Part shown: positions 51,767 to 61,649 of the stretch, in pieces | Numbering within the stretch: position 1 is the stretch's first letter | How the letters are laid out: the number at the start of each line of letters is the position of its first letter | Position numbers and translations under genes: made by a program | The notes under the pieces: model-generated | The model's input: the letters and a program-made list of their open reading frames with translations, nothing else | Database searches by the model: none | What the model was told of the DNA's origin: nothing | NCBI GenBank assembly: GCA_031553675.1 | Contig: JAVBLF010000025.1 | Span: forward strand, 1-64,000 | Length of the DNA stretch: 64,000 nt | Direction of reading: 5' to 3' | DNA from: JAVBLF01 sp031553675 | GTDB taxonomy: Bacteria; Bacillota; Clostridia; Christensenellales; CALWSW01

Positions 51767-54205
51767 ATGAACCACCAGCGCAATGAACGCTGTTATCCGC
51801 TCGTCGCCTTGCGCGGCTTGACGATATTTCCGCACATGACGCTGCATTTTGACGCCGGGCGGGACAAGTCTGTCGCGGCACTCGAAGCGGCGATGGAAAA
51901 GGAACAGCTATGCATACTCGTCGCGCAAAAGGACGCGCGGCAACCGGAGATCGGTCCGGAGGACCTCGAAGCGGTCGGGACGCTCGCCCGCGTGAAACAG
52001 CTCGCCAAGTTGCCGGGCGATTCGGTGCGCGCCCTCGTCGAGGGCCTTGCACGCGTGCGCATCGGGCCATTCGTCGAGACAGAACCGTTTTTTGAAGTGG
52101 AATTCGAATTGATGCCGTCGGTGAACGAGCCGAGCGATGAGCTGGCCGAGGCGTTTTCGCGTGAGTTGATCGCGGCCTATGACCGCTTCAGCCGTTCGGC
52201 CGGCAAGGCCTCGGCTGACGTCATGCTGGCTTTGCTCGGCGAGGGGAGCGTCAGTGCCCTTTGCGATTTGATCGCGGCGAACACCCTCGTCAAAGGCGAG
52301 GACAAGCAGGCGGTACTCGAAGAGACCGACGTGCAGGCACGGGCGAATTTGCTGCTCAGCATCATGCACCGCGAGACGCAGATCAAAAAGCTCGAAGGGA
52401 GCATCCAGCAAAAGGTTCGCAAAGCGATCGAGAAGGGGCAGCGCGAATACTATCTGCGCGAGCAGATCAAGGTGATCCGCACCGAGCTGGGTGAGGATGA
52501 GAGCCCCGAGGCTGAAGCAGAGGAACTTTTGGCGAAGCTCAAGAAGCTGGAGCTGGAGGAAGAGATTTCCGACAAGATCGCCAAGGAGATCAAGCGTTAT
52601 GCGACGCTGCCGCAGGGTTCGCACGAGACGCCGGTTTTGCGCACCTGGATCGACTGGGCGCTCGGTTTGCCCTGGGGTGTGTACAGCCAGGATCGCTTCG
52701 ACATAGCCAAGGCGCGCGACATTTTGGAACGGGATCACTACGGGCTCGAAAAGGTCAAGGAGCGCATGCTCGAACATTTGGCCGTTTGCAAGCTCAAGCG
52801 GGATCCCGCCGGAACGATCCTCTGCCTCGTCGGGCCGCCGGGCGTCGGTAAGACCTCGATCGCGTCGTCGATCGCCGAGGCCGTCGGGCGCAAATTCGTC
52901 CGCATGAGCCTGGGCGGTGTGCGCGACGAGGCCGAGATCCGCGGACATCGCAAGACCTACATCGGCGCGATCCCGGGACGTTTCATCGCGGCGATGAAGC
53001 AGGCCGGTACGATGAACCCGCTCATTTTGCTGGACGAGATCGATAAGCTGGGGGCGGATCACCGGGGGGATCCGGCGTCGGCCATGCTCGAAGTGCTCGA
53101 CGGCGCGCAAAACAGCACCTTCCGCGATCACTATTTGGAGCTTCCGTTTGACTTGTCGAACGTCATGTTCGTCACGACGGCCAACACGACCGACACGATC
53201 CCGAGGCCCCTGCTCGACCGCATGGAAGTCGTACAACTTTCGAGCTACACCGAAGACGAAAAGGTGCAGATCGCGAAACGCCACCTGCTGCCCAAGCAGA
53301 TCGCCGAACACGCGCTGCCGCCCAAGACGCTGAGCGTGCCCGACGAGACGTTGCGCCAGGTGATTTTGGGATATACGAGGGAGGCGGGCGTCCGCACGCT
53401 CGAGCGCCGTTTGGCGGAGATCTGCCGCAAAGCAGCCGTGCAGGTCGTGGGCGAGAACAAAAAGCGCATTGCGGTCAGCCCGAAGAAGCTGCAACACTTT
53501 TTGGGTACGCCGCGTTACCGGCGCGAGCTGGCCGATCTCAGCGATCGCGTCGGCGTCGTGACCGGCCTCGCTTGGACGGCGGTCGGCGGCGAGACGCTCT
53601 GCATCGAGTGCGAAATCCTGCCGGGCTCGGGCCACCTCGAGCTGACGGGGCAACTGGGCGACGTCATGCGCGAATCGGCGCGGGCGGCCTTCACCTACAC
53701 GCGCGCCCATGCGGCGCAGTGGGGGATCGCGCCCGACTTCGACAAAAAGCACGACATCCACATCCACATTCCGGAAGGCGCGATCCCGAAAGACGGGCCG
53801 AGCGCGGGCATTTCGATGGCGACGGCGCTGATCAGCGCATTGTCGGGCGTGCCGGTGCGCGGCGACGTCGCGATGACGGGCGAGATCACGCTGCGTGGCA
53901 AGGTGCTGCCGATCGGCGGCCTGAAAGAAAAGAGCATCGCGGCCCAGAGAGAGGGCATCAAGACGATCGTCATGCCGGAAGAGAATCGGGTGGATCTCCA
54001 GGAGATCCCCGATGTGGTCAAGGAAAGCGTCAAGCTCGTCTTCTGCAAGGACCTCGGGAGCGTGCTGAAAGCGGCATTGCTCTACAAGCCCAAGCCTTAC
54101 GTCGCGCCGCCAGAAGGTGAAAAGCGCGACGACGCCGCCCCGAACGGCGAAGCAGCGATCTTACCGGGACAGCACGATCGCGACATCGTGGGGCTTCGCT
54201 CTTGA
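51767..54205 (+). CDS. lonA: Lon protease LonA
   Basis: ATP-dependent protease for misfolded and regulatory proteins. 812 residues: N-terminal LON substrate domain (PLVALRGLTIFPHMTLHFD), long coiled coil (~180-310), AAA+ (GPPGVGKTS, LILLDEIDKLG) and protease domain with Ser679 in KDGPSAGISM and Lys in IGGLKEKSIAAQR. ATG 51767 is chosen because GGAGG 51756-51760 sits six bases upstream; ATG 51737 has no ribosome site. The stop overlaps the engB start. Confidence 0.97.
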   Translation: MNHQRNERCYPLVALRGLTIFPHMTLHFDAGRDKSVAALEAAMEKEQLCILVAQKDARQPEIGPEDLEAVGTLARVKQLAKLPGDSVRALVEGLARVRIGPFVETEPFFEVEFELMPSVNEPSDELAEAFSRELIAAYDRFSRSAGKASADVMLALLGEGSVSALCDLIAANTLVKGEDKQAVLEETDVQARANLLLSIMHRETQIKKLEGSIQQKVRKAIEKGQREYYLREQIKVIRTELGEDESPEAEAEELLAKLKKLELEEEISDKIAKEIKRYATLPQGSHETPVLRTWIDWALGLPWGVYSQDRFDIAKARDILERDHYGLEKVKERMLEHLAVCKLKRDPAGTILCLVGPPGVGKTSIASSIAEAVGRKFVRMSLGGVRDEAEIRGHRKTYIGAIPGRFIAAMKQAGTMNPLILLDEIDKLGADHRGDPASAMLEVLDGAQNSTFRDHYLELPFDLSNVMFVTTANTTDTIPRPLLDRMEVVQLSSYTEDEKVQIAKRHLLPKQIAEHALPPKTLSVPDETLRQVILGYTREAGVRTLERRLAEICRKAAVQVVGENKKRIAVSPKKLQHFLGTPRYRRELADLSDRVGVVTGLAWTAVGGETLCIECEILPGSGHLELTGQLGDVMRESARAAFTYTRAHAAQWGIAPDFDKKHDIHIHIPEGAIPKDGPSAGISMATALISALSGVPVRGDVAMTGEITLRGKVLPIGGLKEKSIAAQREGIKTIVMPEENRVDLQEIPDVVKESVKLVFCKDLGSVLKAALLYKPKPYVAPPEGEKRDDAAPNGEAAILPGQHDRDIVGLRS

Positions 54206-54873
54206 GCGCCGAGAACTGGGAGCGCGCGATCAAAAACGCGCGCTTCGAAACGAGCGTCGCCAAGGTGGGTGGCTACCTCGAGACGGAGCTCCCGCAGATC
54301 GCGATGGTGGGGAAGTCGAACGTCGGGAAGTCGAGCTTCATCAACGCCGTCTGCAACAACGGAAAACTGGCGCGGACCTCGCAAAGCCCTGGCAAAACGC
54401 GCTTGATCAACTACTTTTCCGCGAACAACGGCAGCTTCTACCTCGTCGATCTGCCGGGGTATGGCTTTGCGAAAGCGCCCAAGCACGAGCAGGAAGCCTG
54501 GGGCGAGTTGATCGAGGGGTATTTGCGTTCCGGCAAAGTGACCCACCTCTTTCTCTTGCTCGACAGCCGCCACCCGCCGACCGCCGACGACAAGGCGATC
54601 TTTCATTGGGTGCTTTACTACAACATCCCCTACACCCTCGTTGCGACCAAGGTGGATAAAATCGCCAAGTCGAAGCGCCAAGCGGCGCTTTTGGCGATCC
54701 AAAAGGCGATCGGCGCTATCGGAATGCCGATCGGTTTTTCGGCCGTGGATAAAACGGGTGTTCGTGAAGCTCACGCGCAGATCGGGCGGGTCGTGGCCGA
54801 CGCCCTTGAGAGACGCACACAAACGGCTGCCAGCGGGACAGACGCCGACAAAAAAAATATTTGCGAGGATTGA
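54202..54873 (+). CDS. engB: Ribosome-assembly GTPase EngB (YihA/YsxC)
   Basis: GTPase needed for large-subunit assembly. 223 residues with G1 GKSNVGKSS, G3 DLPGYGFAK and G4 TKVDK. TTG 54202 overlaps the lonA stop (TTGA) and is the only plausible start, so it is coupled to lonA. The lonA-engB pairing is conserved in Bacillota. Confidence 0.96.
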   Translation: MSAENWERAIKNARFETSVAKVGGYLETELPQIAMVGKSNVGKSSFINAVCNNGKLARTSQSPGKTRLINYFSANNGSFYLVDLPGYGFAKAPKHEQEAWGELIEGYLRSGKVTHLFLLLDSRHPPTADDKAIFHWVLYYNIPYTLVATKVDKIAKSKRQAALLAIQKAIGAIGMPIGFSAVDKTGVREAHAQIGRVVADALERRTQTAASGTDADKKNICED

Positions 54874-55202
54874 GGTAGCAATAGCGAGCCATCAAGCAGC
54901 GACAATGGCGCGATAGGGCTTGCATCGACGCTTGTACCGGATCGACTTTGCCCCGCGCCCAGGGAATTGCCGATTTTTCCCAATATCGCAGCATGCGGCT
55001 TTGCCATTGCGCATCCGGCTGCCTTTCGGCGTGCGACGCGCCGGAAACGCCCTGGAATGGCAACTCTTTTACGCATTTTCGGCTTGACATCTGCATACTC
55101 ACTTAGCATAATGGTCATAGCCAAACGCGGGCGCGATCGTCGCCGGCGTGCGGCTGCGAGAATGGATCATTCGAAGATTATTTGGGTGGGAGGCGGACCG
55201 CC
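54874..55202 (+). promoter_or_regulatory. Intergenic region with promoter for the zinc-ribbon gene
   Basis: Contains TTGACA (55084-55089), 17-base spacer, CATAAT (55107-55112), about 90 bases before the next start. The first ~200 bases show no gene, named repeat or strong hairpin. Confidence 0.65.
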
Positions 55203-55730
55203 ATGCAGGTCGTCAAATGTCCGAGATGCGATATCAACTTTATGCGTGAAGGTGAAGCGTGCTGCAAGATTTGTCAGCGCGATCTCAAGGGAATGGCCCT
55301 GAAGGAGAGCGAGCCGGAAATGTGCGCAGAGTGCGGCGAAAACCCGGCCCTGCCCGGCGAAGACATCTGCGCCGATTGCCTGAAAGAGCGTAAACTTCTG
55401 CACGACGAACCGAGAAAAACGAACGTCAAACGCAAGCCCGAGGTCGTTTCCGACGACGAGGACGACTTGCCGCTCGACGAAAACGAAGAGCCGATCGAAG
55501 AAGACGACATCGAGACGGGCGAACTCGAAGAGCTCGACATCGACCTCAGCATCGGCGAAGAGGAAGACGTCGAAATCGACGAACTGCCGGACGAAGACCT
55601 CGTCGATCTCGACGACGTAGAGGCCGACGAATTCGACGCGGAAGACGCGCTCGACGACTGCAAGGATGAAAGCGCACGCGCCGAACTCCTTAGCTGGGAA
55701 GACCGCGACCGAAATGTCCGCGCGCGATAG
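55203..55730 (+). CDS. Acidic protein with N-terminal zinc ribbons (175 aa)
   Basis: No recognised function. Residues 1-~65 hold four CxxC pairs: CPRC, CKIC, CAEC and CADC, suggesting two zinc-binding knuckles. From ~80 to 155 the protein is extremely acidic (long Asp/Glu runs such as EELDIDLSIGEEEDVEIDEL), then a short basic end. Such a tail could mimic DNA or bind basic proteins, but that is speculation. GGGAGGCGG precedes ATG 55203. The phosphoesterase gene follows after 47 bases. Confidence 0.75.
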   Translation: MQVVKCPRCDINFMREGEACCKICQRDLKGMALKESEPEMCAECGENPALPGEDICADCLKERKLLHDEPRKTNVKRKPEVVSDDEDDLPLDENEEPIEEDDIETGELEELDIDLSIGEEEDVEIDELPDEDLVDLDDVEADEFDAEDALDDCKDESARAELLSWEDRDRNVRAR

Positions 55731-55777
55731 GGCGCTCGGGCAACTGAGATACGTCGCAGCGCGGCGGAAAGGATGAC

Positions 55778-56488
55778 GTGAAGGTATTCGCCATATCGGA
55801 CCCCCACCTTTCGTTCGCCCAGCCAAAGCCGATGGACGTCTTCGGCGCGAGGTGGGATGACCACTTTGCGCGCATGTCCGAGCATTGGCAAAGGCTGGTC
55901 GCGCCACACGACATCGTGCTGATCCCCGGCGACCTCAGCTGGGCGATGAAGCTCGAGGATGCCAAGCTGGATCTCGACGCGCTGGGCGCCTTGCCTGGAC
56001 GAAAGGTCATCCTTCGCGGCAACCACGACTATTGGTGGAGCTCGCTGTCCAAAGTACGGGGGGCGCTGCCCGAAGGCATGTATGCGTTGCAAAACGACGC
56101 CGTCAGATTGGGCGGCGTCGTGATCTGTGGATCGAGGGGCTGGGTCTGTCCGGGCGCGCAGCACTTCGAGGCCGACGATGAGAAGATCTACAAGCGCGAG
56201 GTCATGCGTTTCGGCATGTCGCTGGCGGATGCCGGCAGAAAACGCCAGCCGGGGGATCGACTGGTCGCCATGCTGCATTACCCGCCGTTCAACGAAAAAC
56301 GCGAGACGAGCGGCTTCGTCGAAGCCCTGGAGCAGTCCGACGCGGACATCCTTCTCTACGGCCACCTACACGGCAATAGCTGCAAAAACGCGTTCGAGGG
56401 CGAGCGAAACGGCATTCAGTATCGGCTCGTCAGCTGTGACCACCTCAACCTGGTGCCGAGCTGCCTCTTCGAGACAGAACAGGGATAA
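55778..56488 (+). CDS. Metallophosphoesterase
   Basis: 236 residues, calcineurin-like fold. Metal ligands are readable: AISDPHLSF, LIPGDLSWAM, LRGNHDYWW, LHYPPFN and YGHLHG. Resembles a widespread clostridial phosphohydrolase family of unknown substrate. GTG 55778 follows AAAGGA. Terminated at 56490. Confidence 0.9.
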   Translation: MKVFAISDPHLSFAQPKPMDVFGARWDDHFARMSEHWQRLVAPHDIVLIPGDLSWAMKLEDAKLDLDALGALPGRKVILRGNHDYWWSSLSKVRGALPEGMYALQNDAVRLGGVVICGSRGWVCPGAQHFEADDEKIYKREVMRFGMSLADAGRKRQPGDRLVAMLHYPPFNEKRETSGFVEALEQSDADILLYGHLHGNSCKNAFEGERNGIQYRLVSCDHLNLVPSCLFETEQG

Positions 56489-56489
56489 G

Positions 56490-56516
56490 ACGCCGTTCTT
56501 GGGACGGCGTTTTTTT
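56490..56516 (+). terminator. Intrinsic terminator
   Basis: ACGCCGT, TCTTGGG loop, ACGGCGT, then a run of seven T, directly after the phosphoesterase stop. Confidence 0.9.
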
Positions 56517-56969
56517 GTGCATGAAAAAGGCGAACGGTTCGGCAAAAGGAAAGGGGAGAATGCGCTGTCGAAGGGGAAAAAGGCGAACGAAATGCATAAA
56601 CATTCATCACATCGCGGAAAATATGCAAGGTGCTTTTGTGCAAAAAACGTACGTTCGAGGAACACAAAATGTAAATAATTTGTAAACAAGATAGTGATTG
56701 CAAATTCACGATCGCGTCAATTCGCGCGATCGGATGCGCTGAAATGCAGATAAATATTGAGCTTTCAGCCATGCCGCATCGAGCGGCGGATCGGTCTCGA
56801 AACCGATTTCATCGTGGATACGATTGGAACGCAAGAAAAGGGAAAAAAGGACACTTTCATTTTCCGGCCTGTATGGTATAATAACTCATGTGGTGAATAG
56901 TGTGGGGTTGTGGATCGAAGTGGCGCAAATTTGCGCCGGCATCCCGCAAAAAGGGGAGTGTTCGTTCGC
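56517..56969 (+). promoter_or_regulatory. Region before mraZ: promoter -10 and possible MraZ boxes
   Basis: AT-rich leader with small hairpins CGATCGCG/CGCGATCG and ATCGGT/ACCGAT. TATAAT at 56877-56882 with a poor -35. From 56891 a 10-base-period series of TGG-type units (56891, 56901, 56911, 56921) resembles the TGGG-N6 repeats bound by MraZ to repress its own cluster. The spacing fits; the exact sequence is loose. Confidence 0.5.
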
Positions 56970-57401
56970 ATGTTGATCGGCTCATCGACCGGTGCCATTG
57001 ATGCGAAAGGCCGCGCATTCGTGCCCGCCAAGTGGCGGCAGGATCTCGGGGCTGATTTCGTGATCACGCGCGGCATCGGCGGCTGCCTCTATGCGATGAG
57101 CCTGGTCGAGTGGGAAAAGCTCTCGGCCAAACTCGCGGCACTTCCGCTGTCCGACGCCAAAGCGCAGAGCATCAATCGCAACCTCTCGCGCTGGGCGGAA
57201 AATTGTGAACCCGACAAATCCGGACGCATCCTGATCCCGCAAAAGCTTCGCGAACTCGCCGGCATCGAAGGCGAGGTCACCTGGATTGCCATGACGAACC
57301 ATGTCGAGATCTGGGCGACGGGCGTGCTCGACGCGCGCGACGAAGCCGGTGAAGAGGACTACGAACAGACGCTGGCGCAGGCGGTCGCCTATGGAATATG
57401 A
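56970..57401 (+). CDS. mraZ: Transcriptional regulator MraZ
   Basis: 143 residues, two AbrB/MraZ-like beta repeats. [13 protein letters not shown] and [15 protein letters not shown] are the two signature DxxGR motifs. Regulates the division and cell-wall cluster. ATG 56970 is some eleven bases after AAGGGGAG. First gene of the dcw cluster, just ahead of rsmH. Confidence 0.95.
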   Translation: MLIGSSTGAIDAKGRAFVPAKWRQDLGADFVITRGIGGCLYAMSLVEWEKLSAKLAALPLSDAKAQSINRNLSRWAENCEPDKSGRILIPQKLRELAGIEGEVTWIAMTNHVEIWATGVLDARDEAGEEDYEQTLAQAVAYGI

Positions 57402-57433
57402 AGCGCCGCGCCCGTCGACGGAGGATGGAAGGC

Positions 57434-58447
57434 ATGAATACTTCGCTGGGAAGCCGAACCCAACCCATACAAGCACAGGCGATGCAGCCGTCGCTGCCAT
57501 CGACCAACCCGGGTGAATTCTCGCACAAGCCCATCCTATTGGGCGCGTGTGTTTCGACGCTCTTGCCCGAACGCGGCGGCGTCTACGTCGACTGTACCCT
57601 TGGTGGAGGCGGACATAGCGAAGCGATCCTGTCCCGCCTGCCGAAAGGCGCGCGGCTGATCGGGATCGACCGCGACGCAGACGCCCTCGCGGCGGCCAAC
57701 GCGAGGCTTTCGCGCTTCGGCGAACGCTATACGTCGGTGCGCGCCAATTTCTTCGATATGAACAGTATACTCGATGGCCTCGGCATCGACAAGGTCGATG
57801 GGTTTTTGGCCGACCTGGGCGTCTCGAGCTGGCAGCTCGACAATCCGGAACGCGGTTTTTCCTACCAGCACGACGCCCCGCTCGACATGCGCATGGACGA
57901 TCGCGCGCGCTTTTCGGCCTATGACGTCGTGAACGTCTACAGCGAAACCGAACTCACCCGCATCTTCCGCGATTACGGCGAAGAAAACTGGTCGTCGCGC
58001 ATCGCGTCTTTCATCATCGAGCGGCGCAAAAAGGCGCCCATTCGAACGACCTATGAACTGGTTGACGTCATCAAGGCCGCCATACCGGCCTCGGCCCGGC
58101 GCGACGGCCCACATCCGGCGAAACGCTGTTTCCAAGCCATCCGCATTGAGGTCAACAACGAGCTGGGCGGACTCGACCGCGCGCTCGAAGACATGGTCAA
58201 ACGCCTGAACGTCCACGGCCGCGTCGCCGTGATCAGCTTTCATTCGCTCGAAGACCGCATCGCGAAGCAATGCTTTGCCCGCCTGCAATCGCCCTGCGTA
58301 TGCCCACCGAAAGCGCCGATCTGCACCTGCGGCCAAAAGTCGCTCGGCCGCGTGCTGACGCGAAAACCCATCCTGCCGACCGAATCGGAGATCGAAACGA
58401 ACCCGCGTGCCCGCAGCGCCAAACTCCGTGCCTTTGAGCGAATTTGA
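57434..58447 (+). CDS. rsmH: 16S rRNA (cytosine-1402-N4) methyltransferase
   Basis: SAM-dependent methyltransferase, 337 residues. Motifs: [30 protein letters not shown] (SAM), [24 protein letters not shown] and [14 protein letters not shown] chose ATG 57434 (nine bases after GGAGG); the ATG overlapping the mraZ stop (57398) would add a basic 12-residue stretch. About 25 extra residues precede the usual N-terminus. Confidence 0.97.
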   Translation: MNTSLGSRTQPIQAQAMQPSLPSTNPGEFSHKPILLGACVSTLLPERGGVYVDCTLGGGGHSEAILSRLPKGARLIGIDRDADALAAANARLSRFGERYTSVRANFFDMNSILDGLGIDKVDGFLADLGVSSWQLDNPERGFSYQHDAPLDMRMDDRARFSAYDVVNVYSETELTRIFRDYGEENWSSRIASFIIERRKKAPIRTTYELVDVIKAAIPASARRDGPHPAKRCFQAIRIEVNNELGGLDRALEDMVKRLNVHGRVAVISFHSLEDRIAKQCFARLQSPCVCPPKAPICTCGQKSLGRVLTRKPILPTESEIETNPRARSAKLRAFERI

Positions 58448-58532
58448 CGGCCGAAACGCCGCCGATCCTACGGAGCCGGGTGCTGTAGAAAAAACTGGGA
58501 CGTTCTACGTGCGTCTCCAAAGGAATATGATC

Positions 58533-59159
58533 ATGATGAATCCGATACATGGTAAAACGAGGCGAAGCTTCTTCCCGCCGCGGGAGGAGCTCTGCTTTTA
58601 CCGTGGAGCGGAGGCGCCGAGCTTCGATCCCTACGATTACGCCGAGCGGCCGCCCCAACGAGCGCCGCGTTCCGCCGGCAAATCACAGCGGACCGTTGCC
58701 CCCTCGAAAAAGGGCAGCCACCTCTGGGTGTATGTCATGCTCTTCGGGCTCGCGGTGGCGTTCTGCGGCACGCTGATCGTCGTCCAATCCGAACGCATCA
58801 CGGCCGCCAACCGCAAAAATAGCGTCTTGACCGACGAAATCGCGGCGCTGCGCGACCGCTACGTCGAAAAGCAAACCACCTTTGAGAAGGTGACCGACAT
58901 CGAATACATCCGCCAGCACGCCAGCGAAGATCTGGGCATGGCGAACCCCAAACCCGATCAGCTCATCTCGCTCGACATCGATGCCCCAGCCAAAACAGCA
59001 CCATCGGGGAACGAAGCGCGTGCGGAAGCCCAGTCGTTTCAGGTCGTCGAGCAGCCGCTCGAACCCGAGAAACCCAAGATGAGCCGCCCCTTCCGAAGCC
59101 TGCTTAAGCCGGAACGCCGCGCGATCGACGTCGAGGTCGGTGCCGCCGACGGCGACTGA
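58533..59159 (+). CDS. ftsL: FtsL-like division protein
   Basis: 208-residue single-pass protein between rsmH and the PBP gene, the position of ftsL. One membrane segment (WVYVMLFGLAVAFCGTLIVV, about residues 67-87) after a long basic cytoplasmic region, then a coiled-coil-like segment (ITAANRKNSVLTDEIAALRD). The C-terminal ~60 residues are charged. The sequence itself is weakly conserved, so the identification rests on position and layout. ATG 58533 is eight bases after AAAGGA. Confidence 0.75.
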   Translation: MMNPIHGKTRRSFFPPREELCFYRGAEAPSFDPYDYAERPPQRAPRSAGKSQRTVAPSKKGSHLWVYVMLFGLAVAFCGTLIVVQSERITAANRKNSVLTDEIAALRDRYVEKQTTFEKVTDIEYIRQHASEDLGMANPKPDQLISLDIDAPAKTAPSGNEARAEAQSFQVVEQPLEPEKPKMSRPFRSLLKPERRAIDVEVGAADGD

Positions 59160-59240
59160 TCCCAACCGAAAGCCGCCCCGCGCGCGATCGCCGCAGCGCC
59201 GCTACGGCCCGTAGCGGCCTTTTCCTTGCGCGGGGGGACG

Positions 59241-59296
59241 TTGGGGGACTTCATCCCCCAAACCCCTAGCCTCAAGGAACCGGCTCCTTGAGAATC
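59241..59296 (-). repeat. Family D hairpin repeat, copy D2
   Basis: Reverse copy: TGGGGGA (59241-59247) with TCCCCCA (59253-59259), and CTCAAGGA (59270-59277) with TCCTTGAG (59284-59291). Lies between the ftsL-like gene and the PBP gene. Compare D1 at 19487-19542. Confidence 0.7.
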
Positions 59297-59373
59297 CTAT
59301 CCATAAAGTAAGGTAAGCAGAGTCGGATGTAAACAGGGTGGAAGGGCTTATTCGAGCAAGTGTGAGGAAGGAG

Positions 59374-61524
59374 ATGCCTGTGCCGAAACACAAAGAAGGT
59401 AGGAAACAGACCAATCGCCGCCTACTGGGAACGCTGATCGGCTTCGCGTTCCTGTCGTGCATGCTTTTGGTTCGCCTGGCCGTCGTGCAGGTGTTTAACT
59501 CGGAGTTTTACCAAGCCAAAGCGATCGGTCAGTGGACGTCGGACACCATGGTCGCCGCCAAGCGCGGCCGCATCGTCGACGAAAAAGGGATCCCGCTCGC
59601 CCAGAGCATCACGGCCCAAACCGTCATCGCCAAGCCCAATCTCATCCCCGTGGAAAAGCGCGAGGACACGGCGCGAAAGTTGGCCGACAAACTCCAGCTC
59701 AACTACGAGGATGTTCTCAAAAAGATCAGCGACAAGAACATTTCTTATGTCAACATCAAGCGCCAGATCAGCGATGAAGAGTTCGTCAGCATCCAAGAGC
59801 TCCGCCTGCCGGGCGTCAACTTCACGGTCGAGCCCAAGCGCAGCTATCCCCGTCTGGAGCTGGCGGAGCAACTGTTGGGCTACACCGACATCGACGGCAA
59901 AGGCCAGGAAGGCCTCGAAGCGCGTTACGACAAGTACCTGAGCGGAACGCCTGGCCGCACGATCAACGAGATCGACTCGGCCGGACGCACGATCGAAAAC
60001 GGCGCGTCCCAGCCGATCACAGCGGTCAACGGCGCACAGGTCAAGCTGACGATCGACGCGGTCGTCCAGCTCTTTCTCGAAAACGCATTGAAGGATTGCT
60101 ACACGGTCAACAATGCCAAGAGCGTGCAGGGAATCGTCATGAACTGCAAGACCGGCGCGATCCTCGGCATGGCGACCCTTCCGAGCTTTGACCTCAACGC
60201 CCCCCCCCGACACGATCTGGAATCCTTGCGCGCCCTGTCCCGAAATCGTGTCATCGCCGATGCATACGAACCGGGCTCGACGTTCAAGATCATAACGTTG
60301 GCCGCCGGCTTGGAAGCCGGGGTCACGAAGGAAAGCGATCACTTCAGCTGCAACGGTGGCCGGACGATCGACGGGGAATTCATCAAATGCTGGAGCCGCA
60401 ACCACAAAGCCTCCCAGACCCTGGCCGAAGGGGTGCAAAACTCTTGCAACCCCGTATTCATGGACATCGCGGGGCGTTTGGGCACCGATCGCTTTTACCA
60501 GGCCATCGAAAATTTCGGCTTTGGGCAGTTGACGAACGTCAAACTGACGGGGGAAGCCGGTGGCATCGTCCGAAACCCCAAGCAGATCCGAAATGTCGAT
60601 CTCGCGCGCATCGGCTTTGGACAGTCGATCGCGGTCACGCCCATCCAGCTCGCGACGGCGGTCAGCGCCTGCGTCAACGGCGGCAAGCTTATGCAGCCCT
60701 ATGTCGTCAGCGAGATCGTCGGCGAAGATGGCACCGTTCTGGAGAAGAACGAACCGACCGTCGTGCGCGAAGTGCTTTCCGAACAGACGAGCAAACTCGT
60801 CGCGTCCATGCTCGAAGGCGTCGTGCGCGACGGCAGCGGGCGCAATTGTTATATCCCTGGCTACCACGTCGGCGGCAAGACGGGCACAGCCCAGAAATAC
60901 GAAAACGGCAGGATCGCCCAGGGCAAGAACGTCGCTTCCTTCATCGGTTTTGCGCCGGCGGACGACCCACAGTTTTTGGTGCTGGTCGTCGTCGATGAAC
61001 CCAACATCCGCTCACAGGTTTTCGGAAGCACCGTCGCCGCGCCGACCGTTCGCAGCGTGCTCTACGACACGCTCCGCCAGTACAACGTCGTGCCGCGCTA
61101 CGACGAAAGCGAGGACGGCACACACACCGACGTCAAGGTGCCCGACCTCCGCGGACTGAGCTTCGACGAAGCCAAACACGTGCTGCAGGAGAACCATCTC
61201 AGCTACGAAGCGGACGGCGTTGGCAACGTGATCAACCAGGCGCCCTTTCCCGACGCGATCGTGCCGGAGAAAAGCGGCATCCTGCTCTATATGTCGATGC
61301 CCGAAGTCGACGAGGCCGAGACGATGGAACCCATCGTCGTGCCCAACCTGACCCACAAGAATCTCGCGTCGGCCTATTCCGAGCTCGACGAACTGGGGCT
61401 TCGCATCGAGGCGAAGGGCGACAAGCTGGGCCGCGTCGTTTTGCAGGAACCTGGCTACGGAGCGCGCCTGACGCCGGGCGCCACCGTCGAGGTCACGCTG
61501 CGCAACGCGTACGACGGCAATTGA
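59374..61524 (+). CDS. ftsI: Penicillin-binding protein (SpoVD/FtsI type) with PASTA domains
   Basis: Transpeptidase for septal or spore peptidoglycan, 716 residues. One N-terminal membrane anchor (GTLIGFAFLSCMLLVRLAVV), dimerisation domain, transpeptidase domain with SxxK Ser302 (EPGSTFKI), SxN in QNSCN and KTG Lys502 in GGKTGTAQ, then two C-terminal PASTA domains (~590-655 and ~660-716). PASTA plus position suggests SpoVD or PBP2x; FtsI-like by role. ATG 59374 or GTG 59380 could start. Confidence 0.94.
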   Translation: MPVPKHKEGRKQTNRRLLGTLIGFAFLSCMLLVRLAVVQVFNSEFYQAKAIGQWTSDTMVAAKRGRIVDEKGIPLAQSITAQTVIAKPNLIPVEKREDTARKLADKLQLNYEDVLKKISDKNISYVNIKRQISDEEFVSIQELRLPGVNFTVEPKRSYPRLELAEQLLGYTDIDGKGQEGLEARYDKYLSGTPGRTINEIDSAGRTIENGASQPITAVNGAQVKLTIDAVVQLFLENALKDCYTVNNAKSVQGIVMNCKTGAILGMATLPSFDLNAPPRHDLESLRALSRNRVIADAYEPGSTFKIITLAAGLEAGVTKESDHFSCNGGRTIDGEFIKCWSRNHKASQTLAEGVQNSCNPVFMDIAGRLGTDRFYQAIENFGFGQLTNVKLTGEAGGIVRNPKQIRNVDLARIGFGQSIAVTPIQLATAVSACVNGGKLMQPYVVSEIVGEDGTVLEKNEPTVVREVLSEQTSKLVASMLEGVVRDGSGRNCYIPGYHVGGKTGTAQKYENGRIAQGKNVASFIGFAPADDPQFLVLVVVDEPNIRSQVFGSTVAAPTVRSVLYDTLRQYNVVPRYDESEDGTHTDVKVPDLRGLSFDEAKHVLQENHLSYEADGVGNVINQAPFPDAIVPEKSGILLYMSMPEVDEAETMEPIVVPNLTHKNLASAYSELDELGLRIEAKGDKLGRVVLQEPGYGARLTPGATVEVTLRNAYDGN

Positions 61525-61549
61525 GTTGGTTTTCCATTTATGGTATAAT
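61521..61549 (+). promoter_or_regulatory. Promoter of murE
   Basis: TTGAGT (61521-61526), 17-base spacer, perfect TATAAT (61544-61549); the -35 overlaps the PBP stop codon. Confidence 0.7.
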
Positions 61550-61649
61550 GTGCGCGCTGCGGTGCGCAACCGCGGCGACCGGACGCGTTCCGGGCTTGCG
61601 AATGATAGCGACCGGCTTTTGCCGGCGAACGATCGTATAGGGGGGTACC

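Noticed and set aside
51908..53767. Minus-strand open frame of 619 codons opposite lonA
   Set aside because: Codon-bias shadow with no recognisable domain or start signal.
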